A stretch of DNA of 64,000 bases from Propionicimonas paludicola (GCF_002563675.1 NZ_PDJC01000001.1:2232001-2296000); one strand, 5' to 3'; shown: positions 1 through 9,069, counted from the first letter of the stretch. The notes: generated by a model not told the origin, from the letters alone. A program made the numbers and translations.

Positions 1-1
1 G

Positions 2-2035
2 GACATCTACCGCTCCGACCGGGAGACCTGGGTTCGCGAAGAGGACGGCACCGCGCTCTTCGAGCGAGATGCCTTCGCTTTCGCCGCTGCCAAGCGGCTG
101 GCGATCATCGACTCCGAGCATGAGGGCCTGGTCTTCGGCCGGCTCGACCACAGCGACGGCGAGATCCGCTACATCGGACGGATCGGCGTCCGCGACGACG
201 ACTACGAGCCGCTGGTGATCGATTGGCGGGCCCGGGCAGCCGAACCGTTCTACCGGGCCACGGCCAACGACCCGATGGACGTGGTCCGTCGCCGAGTGCT
301 GCGCTGCCGCAACGACATCGTGATCGGGATCGAGGACGACCTGCTGGACTCGTCCGCCGCCCGCAGCGACCTGCCGGTGATCGGTGAGGGCGCCCTGATG
401 GCCGCCCTCAAGCGGGCCCGCGGCCCGAAGATGCGCGACATCGTGGCCACCATCCAGGCCGAGCAGGACGAGGCGATCCGCGCCGAGCACTCCGGGGTGA
501 CCGTGATCGCCGGCGGCCCCGGAACCGGAAAGACCGTGGTCGCTCTGCACCGGGCGGCCTATCTGCTGTACTCCAACCGGCGCCGCTTCGAGCGTGGCGG
601 GATCTTGGTGATCGGGCCCAGCAGGCTGTTCATGGACTACATCGAACGGGTGCTGCCCAGCCTGGGTGAGGACTCGGTGACCCTGCGCGCCATCGGCCAG
701 GTGGCCGTCGACGTGCTCGGCTTCTCCTCGGCCCGGCAGGACGCCGCGCTGGCCGCCACGGTCAAGGGCTCCACCCGGATGCTGAAGGTGCTCAAGGAAC
801 TGGTGGCGTTGCCGCTGATCAGCCTCGACCCGAACCGTCCGGCGGTCTGGGCATCGGTCAAGGGCGAGGTGCTGAAGCTCTCGGTGGCCCAGGTGGACCG
901 GATCCGGCGCGACATCCTGGCCCGGCTGCGTCCCAACCAGGCGCGCGGCGAGGCGACCGCGGCCATCCTGGGGGCGTTGCGCCGCCAGGTGCCCGACGGC
1001 TGGGACCTGGACGACGAGACTCTGGACGATCTGATCGGCTCCCAGCCGATCGTCCGCAACTTCCTGACCGAGTGGTGGCCCGACCTGCTGCCGGCCCAGG
1101 TGCTGCGTCGGCTGGCCGATCCGGATGTGGTCGAGGCGGTTGCGTCCGGCACCCTGGACGCCGCCGAGCGGGCCGCCCTGGCCGAGAGCTACCAGCCCTC
1201 GGACTTCTCGGTGGCCGACATCGCCCTGCTCGACGAGCTGGTGGCTCTGCTCGGCCCGATCCAGGTCGCCGAGGAGACCGACGAGCTGGTCTTCCTCAAC
1301 GAAGGCTCCCGGATGCAGGAGCTGGTCACCGTGGCCGACCAGCTGCGCAACGTCCGCGAGATCGATCCGCAGGCCGACCCGCAGGACACCTTCGCGCACC
1401 TGCTGGTCGACGAGGCCCAGGACATCACCCCGATGCAGTGGCGGATGCTGCGTCGCCGCGGCCCAGCGGCCAGCTGGACGATCGTCGGCGACCCGGCCCA
1501 GAGCTCCTGGCCGGACGTGGCCGAGACCGAGCAGGCCCTGGTCGACCTGATCGGAGTGGCCCCCAACCGCCGGTTCCGGCTGTCCACGAACTACCGTTCG
1601 CCGGCCGAGGTCTTCGATCTGGCCGCCCGGATCGTCCAGCCGCACTTCCCGAACGCCGATCTGCCCCATGCCGTCCGCTCGACCGGGATCGAACCGGCCC
1701 TGCTCACGGTGTCCTCGTCGGCCCTGGATGCCGAACTGCGTCGAGTTGTCGCCGAGGCGCTGGCCGCCGTAGAGGGCACGGTGGCAGTGATCGCGGCCCC
1801 GTCCCGGATCGGCACTCTCGAGCTGCCCGAGGATCCGCGGCTGTCGGTGGTCAGCCCACTGAACGCCAAGGGTCTGGAGTTCGACGCGGTCGTGGTGGTC
1901 GGCCCGGACGAGATCGTGGCCGAATCCCCCGGCGGGATCCGGGTGCTCTACGTGGCCCTGACCCGACCCACCCAGCGACTGGTCACCATCGACCTGGACG
2001 GCGCCGGCAGCTGGCGGGAACCGCTGGCCGACTAG
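2..2035 (+). CDS. HelD/HelR-like superfamily 1 ATPase (5' truncated by window edge)
   Basis: The reading frame is open from the first bases, so the true start lies left of the window; 677 codons are visible. A Walker A motif GGPGTGKT (nt ~509-532), Walker B DEAQD (nt ~1409), a STNYRS motif and a C-terminal LYVALTRPTQRL motif VI identify a UvrD-like superfamily 1 ATPase. The insert between the two RecA lobes and the N-terminal stretch VIDWRARAAEPFY are typical of HelD/HelR proteins. Members of that family bind RNA polymerase and release it from stalled or rifampicin-bound complexes, using ATP. It converges on metF with a 3-nt gap. Family call is firm; the HelD versus HelR subtype cannot be settled without the N-terminus. 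Confidence 0.85.
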   Translation, partial: DIYRSDRETWVREEDGTALFERDAFAFAAAKRLAIIDSEHEGLVFGRLDHSDGEIRYIGRIGVRDDDYEPLVIDWRARAAEPFYRATANDPMDVVRRRVLRCRNDIVIGIEDDLLDSSAARSDLPVIGEGALMAALKRARGPKMRDIVATIQAEQDEAIRAEHSGVTVIAGGPGTGKTVVALHRAAYLLYSNRRRFERGGILVIGPSRLFMDYIERVLPSLGEDSVTLRAIGQVAVDVLGFSSARQDAALAATVKGSTRMLKVLKELVALPLISLDPNRPAVWASVKGEVLKLSVAQVDRIRRDILARLRPNQARGEATAAILGALRRQVPDGWDLDDETLDDLIGSQPIVRNFLTEWWPDLLPAQVLRRLADPDVVEAVASGTLDAAERAALAESYQPSDFSVADIALLDELVALLGPIQVAEETDELVFLNEGSRMQELVTVADQLRNVREIDPQADPQDTFAHLLVDEAQDITPMQWRMLRRRGPAASWTIVGDPAQSSWPDVAETEQALVDLIGVAPNRRFRLSTNYRSPAEVFDLAARIVQPHFPNADLPHAVRSTGIEPALLTVSSSALDAELRRVVAEALAAVEGTVAVIAAPSRIGTLELPEDPRLSVVSPLNAKGLEFDAVVVVGPDEIVAESPGGIRVLYVALTRPTQRLVTIDLDGAGSWREPLAD

Positions 2036-2038
2036 GCC

Positions 2039-2965
2039 TTACTCGCCGTCCGTTGAGCCCACGGGCTCGGTGTGCGGCGGAATCCGGCGCAGCCTGCCGA
2101 GGATCTCGGCGGTGGCCCGAGACCGGTTCTGGGTGAAGAACTGCAGTCCGGGCGCTCCCCCGGCCAGCAGCCGATCGCACAACTCGACGGCGATCTCGAC
2201 CCCGACCTCACGGACCGCGGCCGGATCGTCGGCGACCGCGTGCAGCCGATCGGTGACCGCCCGGGGCAGGTCGGCACCGGAGAAGCCGGCGAACCGCTCG
2301 ATCTGGCTGATCGTGGTCACCGGCATGATTCCGGCGATGATCGGCAGGTCGGCGCCATGGCGTCCGGCCCGTTCGACCAGCCGGAAGTAGGCGTCCGCAT
2401 CGAAGAACAGCTGGGTGATCGCGAACTCGGCCCCGGCCCGCTGCTTGTCAGCCAGGATCCGGGCGTCCAGTTCGACGTCCTTGCGGTCGGGGTGGGCGTC
2501 CGGGAAGGCACCGACGCCGACACAGAAGTCGCCACGCGACTTCACCAGCTCGACCAGCTCGGTGGCATTGTCCAGACCGTCCGGGTGCCGCTGCCAGGGC
2601 GCGGTCGGCCCACCGGGCGGGTCGCCCCGCACGGCCAGGATGTGCCCGACGCCGGCCTCGGTGTAGGCGTCGATGGCGGCACCCAGGTCATCCACCGACT
2701 GGCTGACGCAGGTCAGGTGCCCGACGGTGATGGCGCTGGTCCGCGGGCTGATCAGCCGGGTGGCCTCGATGGTGCGCTCCCGGCTGGAGCCGGTCGCGCC
2801 ATAGGTGACCGAGACGAAATCGGGGGCCAGCGGCTCGAGAGCGTCGATGGCATCGAGCAGCGTCTGGGCGCCGGCATCGTCCTTGGGCGGGAAGAACTCG
2901 AACGACATCGTCGGGCGACCGCCGGCAGCGAGCAGCCGGGCAATGGACGGGCGTGGCGATGGCAT
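2039..2965 (-). CDS. metF: 5,10-methylenetetrahydrofolate reductase
   Basis: A 308-residue cytoplasmic FAD enzyme that reduces methylene-THF to methyl-THF for methionine synthesis. The N-terminal SFEFFPPKDD and the SVTYGATGSSRERT motif are hallmarks of the MTHFR TIM barrel, and the length matches bacterial MetF. A TAGCCT -10 box ends 7 nt before the ATG, so the mRNA is probably leaderless. It is divergent from the polyprenyl synthase gene, the two promoters sharing about 50 bp. Confidence 0.95.
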   Translation of the reverse strand: MPSPRPSIARLLAAGGRPTMSFEFFPPKDDAGAQTLLDAIDALEPLAPDFVSVTYGATGSSRERTIEATRLISPRTSAITVGHLTCVSQSVDDLGAAIDAYTEAGVGHILAVRGDPPGGPTAPWQRHPDGLDNATELVELVKSRGDFCVGVGAFPDAHPDRKDVELDARILADKQRAGAEFAITQLFFDADAYFRLVERAGRHGADLPIIAGIMPVTTISQIERFAGFSGADLPRAVTDRLHAVADDPAAVREVGVEIAVELCDRLLAGGAPGLQFFTQNRSRATAEILGRLRRIPPHTEPVGSTDGE

Positions 2966-2972
2966 GGCGGCA

Positions 2973-3011
2973 AGGCTAGGCCAACCATGCCCCGCTCGGG
3001 TGGCCTAGGCT
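2973..3011. promoter_or_regulatory. Back-to-back leaderless promoters of metF and idsA-like gene
   Basis: On the minus strand TAGCCT (2973-2978) lies 7 nt before the metF ATG. On the plus strand TAGGCT (3006-3011) lies 6 nt before the GTG at 3018. In actinobacteria this spacing puts the transcription start on the first base of the start codon. Confidence 0.65.
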
Positions 3012-3017
3012 CAGTGC

Positions 3018-4112
3018 GTGGTCACCCTGGACGCATCCGAGCCGCTGTCGGCCGACCTGATCGACGCCGTCGGCACCAGCCTGACCGACTTCCTGGACGC
3101 GGCCGTCGGCCGATTGGCCGGAGTCGGAGCTGAGCTCGACGAGCTGCGTGAGTTGGCCCACGCCTTCACCGCCGGCGGGAAGCGGCTGCGTCCGGCCTTC
3201 TGCTGTTGGGGCTACCTGGCCGCTGCCGGTGGCACCGAGGTGCCCGAGGCGGTCCTGCAGGTGGCGGCCAGCCTGGATCTGCTGCACGTCTCGGCACTGG
3301 TCCACGACGACGTCCTGGACGGCTCGCAGACCCGGCGCGGGTTGCCGGCCGCCCACGTCCAACTGGCCGCCCGGCATGCGGCCGGCGGCTGGCGCGGCGA
3401 CTCGGACGGCTTCGGACGCAGCGGGGCCATCCTGCTCGGCGATCTACTGCTGGCCTGGTCGGTGGAGTTGGCCGACACCTCCGGGGCCGAGCGGCTGGCC
3501 CAGGCGCAGCCGCTGCTGGCCGCAGTCCGGGCCGAGGTGGCCGCCGGGCAGTACCTGGACGTCACTGCGCAGAGCCGGACCCTGGCCGACGTGCTGGCCG
3601 CGCCGGCATCGGTGGACGAGCAGATCCGCCGGGTGGTGGAGTTCAAGACCGCCCGCTACACGGTGATCCGCCCGCTGCAGATCGGAGCGGCGCTGGGCGG
3701 CGGCTCCGCCGAGCTGCTCGAGCTGCTGGGCCGGTTCGGCTCGCCGCTGGGCCGGGCCTTCCAGTTCCGCGACGACGTGCTGGGCGTGTTCGGCGACGCC
3801 GAGGTCACCGGCAAGCCGGCCGGGGACGACCTGCGCGAGGGCAAGCTGACCGTGCTGGTGGCCAACGCCATGGCCCGGGCACCCCGGGACCAGGCCGAGC
3901 GCCTGGCCGGGCTGCTGGGCCGTCCGCTCAGCCCTGAGGAGGTCGACCAGGCCCGGGCCATCATCGTCGACTCCGGGGCGCTGGCCGCCGCCGAAGCCGA
4001 GATCGCCGACGCGGCCCGGGTGGCGTCCGCCGTGCTGGACGAGCGGATCGCCGCACCGGCCCGGACGGCGCTGGCCCGGCTGGTCGTGTTGGCCACCCAG
4101 CGTGAGGCCTGA
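3018..4112 (+). CDS. Polyprenyl diphosphate synthase (GrcC/IdsA family)
   Basis: A 364-residue trans-prenyltransferase that condenses isopentenyl diphosphate onto allylic diphosphates to make prenyl chains for quinones or carotenoids. Both aspartate-rich motifs are present: HDDVLDGSQTRRG near residue 96 and QFRDDVLG near residue 252; the FKTARYT motif lies between them. The GTG start is supported by TAGGCT six nt upstream. Chain length of the product cannot be read reliably from the sequence. The next ~110 nt contain a palindromic repeat. Confidence 0.9.
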   Translation: MVTLDASEPLSADLIDAVGTSLTDFLDAAVGRLAGVGAELDELRELAHAFTAGGKRLRPAFCCWGYLAAAGGTEVPEAVLQVAASLDLLHVSALVHDDVLDGSQTRRGLPAAHVQLAARHAAGGWRGDSDGFGRSGAILLGDLLLAWSVELADTSGAERLAQAQPLLAAVRAEVAAGQYLDVTAQSRTLADVLAAPASVDEQIRRVVEFKTARYTVIRPLQIGAALGGGSAELLELLGRFGSPLGRAFQFRDDVLGVFGDAEVTGKPAGDDLREGKLTVLVANAMARAPRDQAERLAGLLGRPLSPEEVDQARAIIVDSGALAAAEAEIADAARVASAVLDERIAAPARTALARLVVLATQREA

Positions 4113-4116
4113 GCCG

Positions 4117-4175
4117 GACCCTTCGACAAGCTCAGGGACCGGCCCTCATCCCCGGTGGCTGAGCCTGTCGAAGCC
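4117..4175. repeat. Intergenic palindromic repeat, family 1 copy 1
   Basis: Arms CTTCGACAAGCTCAGGGACC and GGTGGCTGAGCCTGTCGAAG form an imperfect inverted repeat between the polyprenyl synthase and GNAT genes. A related copy lies at 39004-39052, and a decayed half (GGCTGAGCCTGCCGAGG) near 5047. It could also act as a bidirectional terminator for the converging genes. Confidence 0.75.
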
Positions 4176-4225
4176 TGAACCCGCCGAAGCCTGCGTCGGG
4201 GGCGACCGAAGCCGCCCCCGAACCC

Positions 4226-4843
4226 TCAGAACTGCGTGTCGGTGACGTGCTTCTCCCGCGGCGGGAAGCCCCGGTCGAACACGTCGGCCTGTTCGGTGGT
4301 GACTTCGAAGATCGAGGACTCCACCAGCCGTCCACTGACTCCGGCCAGAGCGCCGGGCTGCAGCTCGACTCCCTGGAAGGCGGCGAAGTTCGCCCCGTCC
4401 GGTGTGGTGATCTGCCACGCGGCGGCGTCGACGAAGCCGAACCGCTGGTAGTACCCGGGATCCCCGTACAGGAGTGCCCCCGGCAGCCCGAGGGCGGCGC
4501 TGCGGCGCAGCAACTCGCGGAGCAGCGCCCCGCCAATGCCACTGCGCTGCTGGGCCGGAGCCACTGCCAGCGGCCCGAGATAGCTCACGCCGGTCTGGCT
4601 GCCGTCGGCACCGATGACGGTGGCCGTGGTGGCCAGTCCGACTCCGACGAGTTCGCCGTCGAGTTCGGCGGCCAACTCCAGCCCGGGTAGGTACTCCGGG
4701 GCGGTGTGGGCAAGATCAAGGATCAGGTGCTCGACGCAGCCGGGTCGGTAGAGATCCCAGAAGGCGTCGCGCACGATCCCCGCGGCGTCGTGACGGTGCT
4801 GCGGATCGAGAGTGGTGATGATGATGTTGGACATGTTTTCCAT
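4226..4843 (-). CDS. GNAT family N-acetyltransferase
   Basis: A ~205-residue acetyl-CoA-dependent acetyltransferase. The acetyl-CoA binding motif A is clear (LAVAPAQQRSGIGGALLREL), followed by ALLYGDPGYYQRFGFVDA, which is typical of YhbS-type GNATs. I chose the ATG at 4843, preceded by a GGGAACCG ribosome site; an ATG at 4834 (MSNIII) and one at 4867 are also possible. Substrate unknown. The ~200 nt between it and the ThiE-like gene hold nothing else I can identify beyond a decayed half-copy of the family 1 repeat. Confidence 0.85.
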   Translation of the reverse strand: MENMSNIIITTLDPQHRHDAAGIVRDAFWDLYRPGCVEHLILDLAHTAPEYLPGLELAAELDGELVGVGLATTATVIGADGSQTGVSYLGPLAVAPAQQRSGIGGALLRELLRRSAALGLPGALLYGDPGYYQRFGFVDAAAWQITTPDGANFAAFQGVELQPGALAGVSGRLVESSIFEVTTEQADVFDRGFPPREKHVTDTQF

Positions 4844-5071
4844 TTCGGTTCCCGCGGCCGAGCGCACGGCTCAGCCGAGTCAGAGAGCGGGACTGTTGCT
4901 GGACACCCGGGGAGTCCGGGCCGTCCCAGGGCGCGCCAGATCACACTGACGCGCTGTGGTGTCCAGGCTCAGCGGGCGACCGGGTATCCGAAGGTCAACA
5001 TGCACTGAATAGCTTCTCAGGCCTGTGTGGTCCGAGCAACTCCGCTGGCTGAGCCTGCCGAGGTCCGCAGC

Positions 5072-5773
5072 TCAGCGACGGAACATCTTCAAAGTCAGGT
5101 CCTGCATGGCCGGATCGTCATTCCAGGCTCGGCGCAGCCGGTCCTTCAGGGCGTGCGCTGCGGCAGCGGGGTCGTCCGCCTCGGTGATAGCCCGGGAGAC
5201 CGCGACCCGGCGAGCACCGGCGGCCAGCACCTGGTCGAGGTTGTCGGCGGTGATCCCCGTGATGGCGAACCATGGCTTCGCGTCCGGGTCGGCGGGCGGG
5301 GCAGCCTGGGCGGCGTAGCGGACCAGCGCGAGTCCGGGGCCGGCGTCGGGAAAGACCGGGCCGACGGTGAGGAAGTTCACCTGCGGGTCGGCCAGGGCGG
5401 CGTCGATCGCGGACGGGCCGTGGCAGGAACGTCCGACCAGCGCGTACTCGTGCAGGAAGTCGCGGGCCTTGGCCGCGGACATTCCCCGCTCGGGCAGCTG
5501 CAAGAGGTCGGCGTCGAACCGCTGGGCCAGATGGCCGGATTCATAGGCGCTGACCAGACCCTGGTAGCGGTAGGCGACCGCGCGCAGCGCCTGCAGACAG
5601 GCCAGCAGCTCGTCCTCCTCGGCCCCGGTCTGGCGCAGCTGCAGCAGGTCGACGCCACCGGAGAAGGCCGCGTCGGCAAAGCCGGCCAGGTCGTCCGGCC
5701 CGGACCTGGTACCGGTGATCAACAACAATCGGGCCAGTCCCAGCCGGGTGGCCAACCCCATCAGCGCGGTCAC
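5072..5773 (-). CDS. ThiE/TenI-like TIM-barrel protein with eroded catalytic residues
   Basis: A 233-residue protein with the thiamine-phosphate-synthase layout: LLLITGT at the N-terminus, GVDLLQLRQT, the G-S-x-H loop (GRSCHG), VGPVFPDAG and a glycine-rich phosphate loop. Two expected ThiE signatures are altered. The usual QLRxK reads QLRQT, and the NDR(V) loop that binds pyrimidine diphosphate reads SAYESGH. It may be a diverged thiamine phosphate synthase, a TenI-type protein, or an enzyme with a new substrate. GTG start with TAACCT (5780-5785) six nt upstream indicates a leaderless mRNA. Divergent from the PASTA kinase. Confidence 0.7.
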   Translation of the reverse strand: MTALMGLATRLGLARLLLITGTRSGPDDLAGFADAAFSGGVDLLQLRQTGAEEDELLACLQALRAVAYRYQGLVSAYESGHLAQRFDADLLQLPERGMSAAKARDFLHEYALVGRSCHGPSAIDAALADPQVNFLTVGPVFPDAGPGLALVRYAAQAAPPADPDAKPWFAITGITADNLDQVLAAGARRVAVSRAITEADDPAAAAHALKDRLRRAWNDDPAMQDLTLKMFRR

Positions 5774-5826
5774 CGGGCCAGGTTAGCTGCGCGGCGGGTC
5801 GCCCGGGAGCGATTCAGGCGGCGTTC

Positions 5827-5832
5827 TACAAT
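5827..5832 (+). promoter_or_regulatory. -10 box of the PASTA kinase gene
   Basis: TACAAT lies 57 nt before the ATG at 5890, giving an untranslated leader of about 50 nt. It is the closest match to TATAAT in this intergenic region. Confidence 0.5.
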
Positions 5833-5889
5833 CGCGGGTAGGTCTGGACGGCCTACTTCCCCGACTGTTCCGGAGCCGAGTAGCCGCAT

Positions 5890-7881
5890 ATGAGTAACGC
5901 TGACGCCCTGGTGGGCCATCTGGTCGACGGTCGGTACGAAGTCGTCCGGAAGCTGGCGCGCGGCGGCATGGCGACGGTCTACCTGGCCAATGACCTGCGG
6001 CTGACCCGCACAGTCGCGCTCAAGATCATGCACGACAACCTCGGCTCGGATGCCGACTTCGTCAGCCGCTTCGACCGCGAGGCCCGCTCGGCGGCTCGGC
6101 TCTCCCACCCGAACGTGGTGGCGGTTTTCGATCAGGGCACCGACGCCGGACGTCCCTACATCGTGATGGAGTACGTCGAGGGCTCCACGCTGCGCCATGT
6201 GATCAGCCGTGAGGCGCCGATGCCGCCGCAGCGGGCCCTGGACCTGATGCTGCCGATCGCCGCTGCGGTCGCTGCCGCGCATGAGGCCGGGATCATTCAC
6301 CGCGACCTCAAGCCGGAGAACGTGCTGCTGTCGGTCCGCGGGCAGCTGAAGGTGGCCGACTTCGGGCTGGCCCGGGCGATCACCGCACACACCGCAACCG
6401 CGCAGGGGATGCTGATCGGGACGGTCTCCTACATCGCCCCTGAGCTGGTCACCCACGGCCGCGCGGACGCCCGCTGCGATGTCTACGCCCTGGGTGTGGT
6501 GCTCTACGAGATGCTCACCGGGGCCAAGCCGCACACCGGCGACACCCCGATCCAGGTGGCCTACAGCCACGTCCACAATGATCTGCGAGCGCCGTCCACC
6601 GCGGCCCCCGAGCAGTGGCGCAACACCCGGCAGGCGATCCCGGACTACCTGGACGCCCTGGTGCTGGCCGCCGCCGCCCGGCAGCCGGCCGATCGTCCCG
6701 CCGACGCCTCGGTGCTGCTCGACCACCTGCGCCAGGCCCGAGCCGCGCTGGAGTCCGGGATCACCTCCGACCCGGCGCTGGCCGCCCGGATGCAGGAGAC
6801 CTCGCTGGATCCGAACACCCAGCTGACCGCCCAGGTTCCGGTGATCGGGGTGCCGGCCGACGTCCAGCGGACCACGACCATGCGGTTCACTCCGTCCACT
6901 CCGCTGAGCCCGGGCCAGCCCGGCGCCACCGACGGGATGCCCTACTTCGACCGCCCGGTGATCTCACCGGCCGCGGTCCCGCTGGCGCAGCGCCAGGTGA
7001 AGCGGCGCCGGCGCGGACTCATCACGCTGATCGTCTTCCTGGTGATCACCGCCCTGCTCGGGGCGAGTAGCTGGTACTGGTTCAGCGGACGGTTCACCAC
7101 CACTCCGGACTTCGGGAACATGACCCAGGCCGAGGCCCAGGCGCTGGCCACGAAGAACGGCCTCAGCATCAAGGTGGCCACCGACTACAGCGAGGACGTG
7201 CCGGTCGGCCAAGTGATCAGCACCGACCCGAAGGCCGGTGACCAGATCCTGCACGGTGGCGAGGTCATCGTGGTGATTTCCAAGGGCCCCGAGCGATATC
7301 CGGTGCCGTCCCTGGTCGGACGATCGGTCGAGGATGCCCGGCTCGCCCTGGAAGCCAACCACCTGACCCTCGGCAAGACCACCGAGGTCTACGACGATTC
7401 GGCTCCGGCCGGGCAGGTGATCACGGCGTCCCTGCCCGCCGACCGGATGGTGAAGCGGGACACCCCGGTGGATCTGAAGGTCTCCAAGGGCCCGGCGCCG
7501 GTGAAGATCGTCAGCTATGTCGGCAAGCCGTTCACCGACGCCCAGACCTACTACCAAACCGCCGGACTGATCGTTCAGCGCGGCGAGGATGCGTTCTCCG
7601 ACAAGGTGCCGGCCGGATCGGTGGTGTCGCAGGACCCGAAGAAGGGCAACGTCGAGAAGAACTCGACGATCACCTTCGTGGTCTCGAAGGGCCCGGAGTT
7701 CACGGTGGTGCCGCCCGTCCGCGGGCTCAGTGGCGAAGCCGCTACCGACAAGCTCGTCTCGCTCGGCTTCAAGGTGAGCGTGCAGAGGCAGGGCTGGTTC
7801 GGCAACCTCGCCCTGGGTACGAAGCCGGGCGAGGGCAAGAAGGCCAAGACCGGCTCCGAGATCATCTTGGTGATCGGCTGA
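5890..7881 (+). CDS. Serine/threonine protein kinase with four PASTA domains (PknL/PknB type)
   Basis: A 663-residue membrane kinase. The N-terminal Hanks kinase domain (residues ~15-280) has the glycine loop LARGGMATVY, VALK lysine near 53, HRDLKPEN and DFGLARA, and an APE motif. A proline-rich juxtamembrane stretch leads to one transmembrane helix (residues ~376-398), then four extracellular PASTA repeats (about 402-463, 468-531, 538-600, 601-663) that in this family bind peptidoglycan fragments or lipid II. Position near metF, idsA and aroG argues for the PknL group rather than PknB of the division cluster. Length is similar to PASTA-containing PknL of corynebacteria. Confidence 0.92.
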   Translation: MSNADALVGHLVDGRYEVVRKLARGGMATVYLANDLRLTRTVALKIMHDNLGSDADFVSRFDREARSAARLSHPNVVAVFDQGTDAGRPYIVMEYVEGSTLRHVISREAPMPPQRALDLMLPIAAAVAAAHEAGIIHRDLKPENVLLSVRGQLKVADFGLARAITAHTATAQGMLIGTVSYIAPELVTHGRADARCDVYALGVVLYEMLTGAKPHTGDTPIQVAYSHVHNDLRAPSTAAPEQWRNTRQAIPDYLDALVLAAAARQPADRPADASVLLDHLRQARAALESGITSDPALAARMQETSLDPNTQLTAQVPVIGVPADVQRTTTMRFTPSTPLSPGQPGATDGMPYFDRPVISPAAVPLAQRQVKRRRRGLITLIVFLVITALLGASSWYWFSGRFTTTPDFGNMTQAEAQALATKNGLSIKVATDYSEDVPVGQVISTDPKAGDQILHGGEVIVVISKGPERYPVPSLVGRSVEDARLALEANHLTLGKTTEVYDDSAPAGQVITASLPADRMVKRDTPVDLKVSKGPAPVKIVSYVGKPFTDAQTYYQTAGLIVQRGEDAFSDKVPAGSVVSQDPKKGNVEKNSTITFVVSKGPEFTVVPPVRGLSGEAATDKLVSLGFKVSVQRQGWFGNLALGTKPGEGKKAKTGSEIILVIG

Positions 7882-7933
7882 GCCGACGGCCCATGGCCGT
7901 CCGCCGCAGAAATCTCACAGAGAATTCTGGACC

Positions 7934-7961
7934 TTGCGTCATCGAGACGGCGAGCTAGTGT
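7934..7961 (+). promoter_or_regulatory. Candidate sigma-70-type promoter in the intergenic region
   Basis: TTGCGT (7934-7939), a 16-nt spacer and TAGTGT (7956-7961) form a plausible promoter downstream of the kinase gene. No good plus-strand CDS follows until 9070, so it may drive a non-coding transcript. Confidence 0.4.
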
Positions 7962-7967
7962 CTTAAT

Positions 7968-8226
7968 TGGTGAACGGGCCACCTGGTGGCTCGGGCCGAC
8001 AATGCTCGCGCGGGGGTGTCGAGGGTCGGTCACTGGAGTCGCAGTAAGGGGATCCTGCGGCTCGCGGCGGGAGGGGTTTTGGGGACCCGAACGCTATGGA
8101 TGGGATCGATTCGGGGGGACTGATCCGATCCGGCCCACGCCGACACCGGCTGGCGGGCAGGTATGGCTCTAGGCCAAGAGGGGCCCGAGCATCGTTGGCG
8201 GCCGAGCCTCGTCTCGGCCGCCAACT
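7968..8226 (+). ncRNA. Candidate structured non-coding RNA, family unknown
   Basis: The 477-nt gap 7882-8358 has no convincing CDS. After the promoter at 7934-7961 the sequence is rich in short complementary blocks, such as GGATCG/CGATCC near 8100-8135. It ends with a perfect 12-bp hairpin TTGGCGGCCGAG / CTCGGCCGCCAA (8195-8224). I do not recognise tmRNA, RNase P, SRP, 6S or 6C signatures. The rest of the gap (8227-8358) carries inverted CGCTACCG/CGGTAGCG motifs. This is a proposal from context only. Confidence 0.3.
8195..8224. terminator. 12-bp perfect hairpin, possible terminator
   Basis: Arms 8195-8206 and 8213-8224 pair perfectly around a 6-nt loop CCTCGT. There is no U-tract, which is common for actinobacterial terminators. 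Confidence 0.5.
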
Positions 8227-8358
8227 CCTGTTTCGGACGCCGCCAGAACGTCCCCCAACCCAGCTCGCGCTACCGAACGCAACCCGCGCTACCGGAATCT
8301 CGGCAGCAAGAGTGACAGTCGGTAGCGGGAACCATGAGGACGGACGCCACGCGGCGAA

Positions 8359-9003
8359 TCAGGCGGACGGGGTCCAGGGCTGGCCGGCACGCAGATCGAC
8401 CGGCTGAGTCGGGGTCATGTCCCCGATCCGGCCGAAGATCAGGCCCCAGCCGCGCTCACTGAGCAGGCCCTCGTGGATCAAGAAGCCCTGGGGAGCCGCT
8501 ACGGCCCGGGCGAAGTCGACGGTCTCCTTCATCGCGGCCCACGGCCCGTAGGCGGGCACCCCCAGCACGTCCACCCCGGACGGCACCGCGGCCAACGAGT
8601 CGCCGGGATGGAAGAAGGTCGGCTCACCCTCGGCACTGATCACCATTCCGACATTGCCGATCTGCGGGATGTCCCGGTGAATGACGGCGTGCAGTCCGCC
8701 GACCGCAGCCACGGTCACCCCGCCCCGGCTGATGCTGGTGTCGGCAGTGATCGGCTCAGCCCGCTCCAGGTGATGAACCTCGATCACGCTCGGCTCGACC
8801 AGCACCCGGGCGTCCGGATTGGCCGCGATCAGGGCCGGGACGTTGGCCGGATCGACATGGTCGGGATGCAGGTGGGTGATCAGGATGGCGTCCAGCTCGG
8901 TCAGTCCGTGCCAGGCGGGAGAGAAGTTGCCCGGGTCGAGCAGCAGCCGCAGTCCGTTGACCTCGACCAGAACGGCCGAATGCCCAAGGTGGGTAAGTTG
9001 CAT
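8359..9003 (-). CDS. MBL-fold metal-dependent hydrolase (UlaG-like)
   Basis: A 214-residue metallo-beta-lactamase-fold protein. HLGHSAVLVE at the N-terminus, the metal-binding THLHPDHVD, then HPGDS and FLIHEG match the L-ascorbate-6-phosphate lactonase-like (UlaG) branch. The substrate is unknown; there are no sugar genes nearby. TAAAGT (9010-9015) six nt before the ATG suggests a leaderless transcript. Divergent from the ClbS/DfsB-like gene. Confidence 0.85.
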   Translation of the reverse strand: MQLTHLGHSAVLVEVNGLRLLLDPGNFSPAWHGLTELDAILITHLHPDHVDPANVPALIAANPDARVLVEPSVIEVHHLERAEPITADTSISRGGVTVAAVGGLHAVIHRDIPQIGNVGMVISAEGEPTFFHPGDSLAAVPSGVDVLGVPAYGPWAAMKETVDFARAVAAPQGFLIHEGLLSERGWGLIFGRIGDMTPTQPVDLRAGQPWTPSA

Positions 9004-9069
9004 ACGTCGACTTTACGCGAGTCGGCGCCCGGAAATCGGGCCGACCGAGCCAATGGAGGACTGTCGAGA

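Noticed and set aside
8096-8407. Plus-strand open frame of 103 codons in the kinase-MBL gap
   Set aside because: It runs through the perfect hairpin and the CGCTACC repeats into the antisense of the MBL gene, with low-complexity composition.
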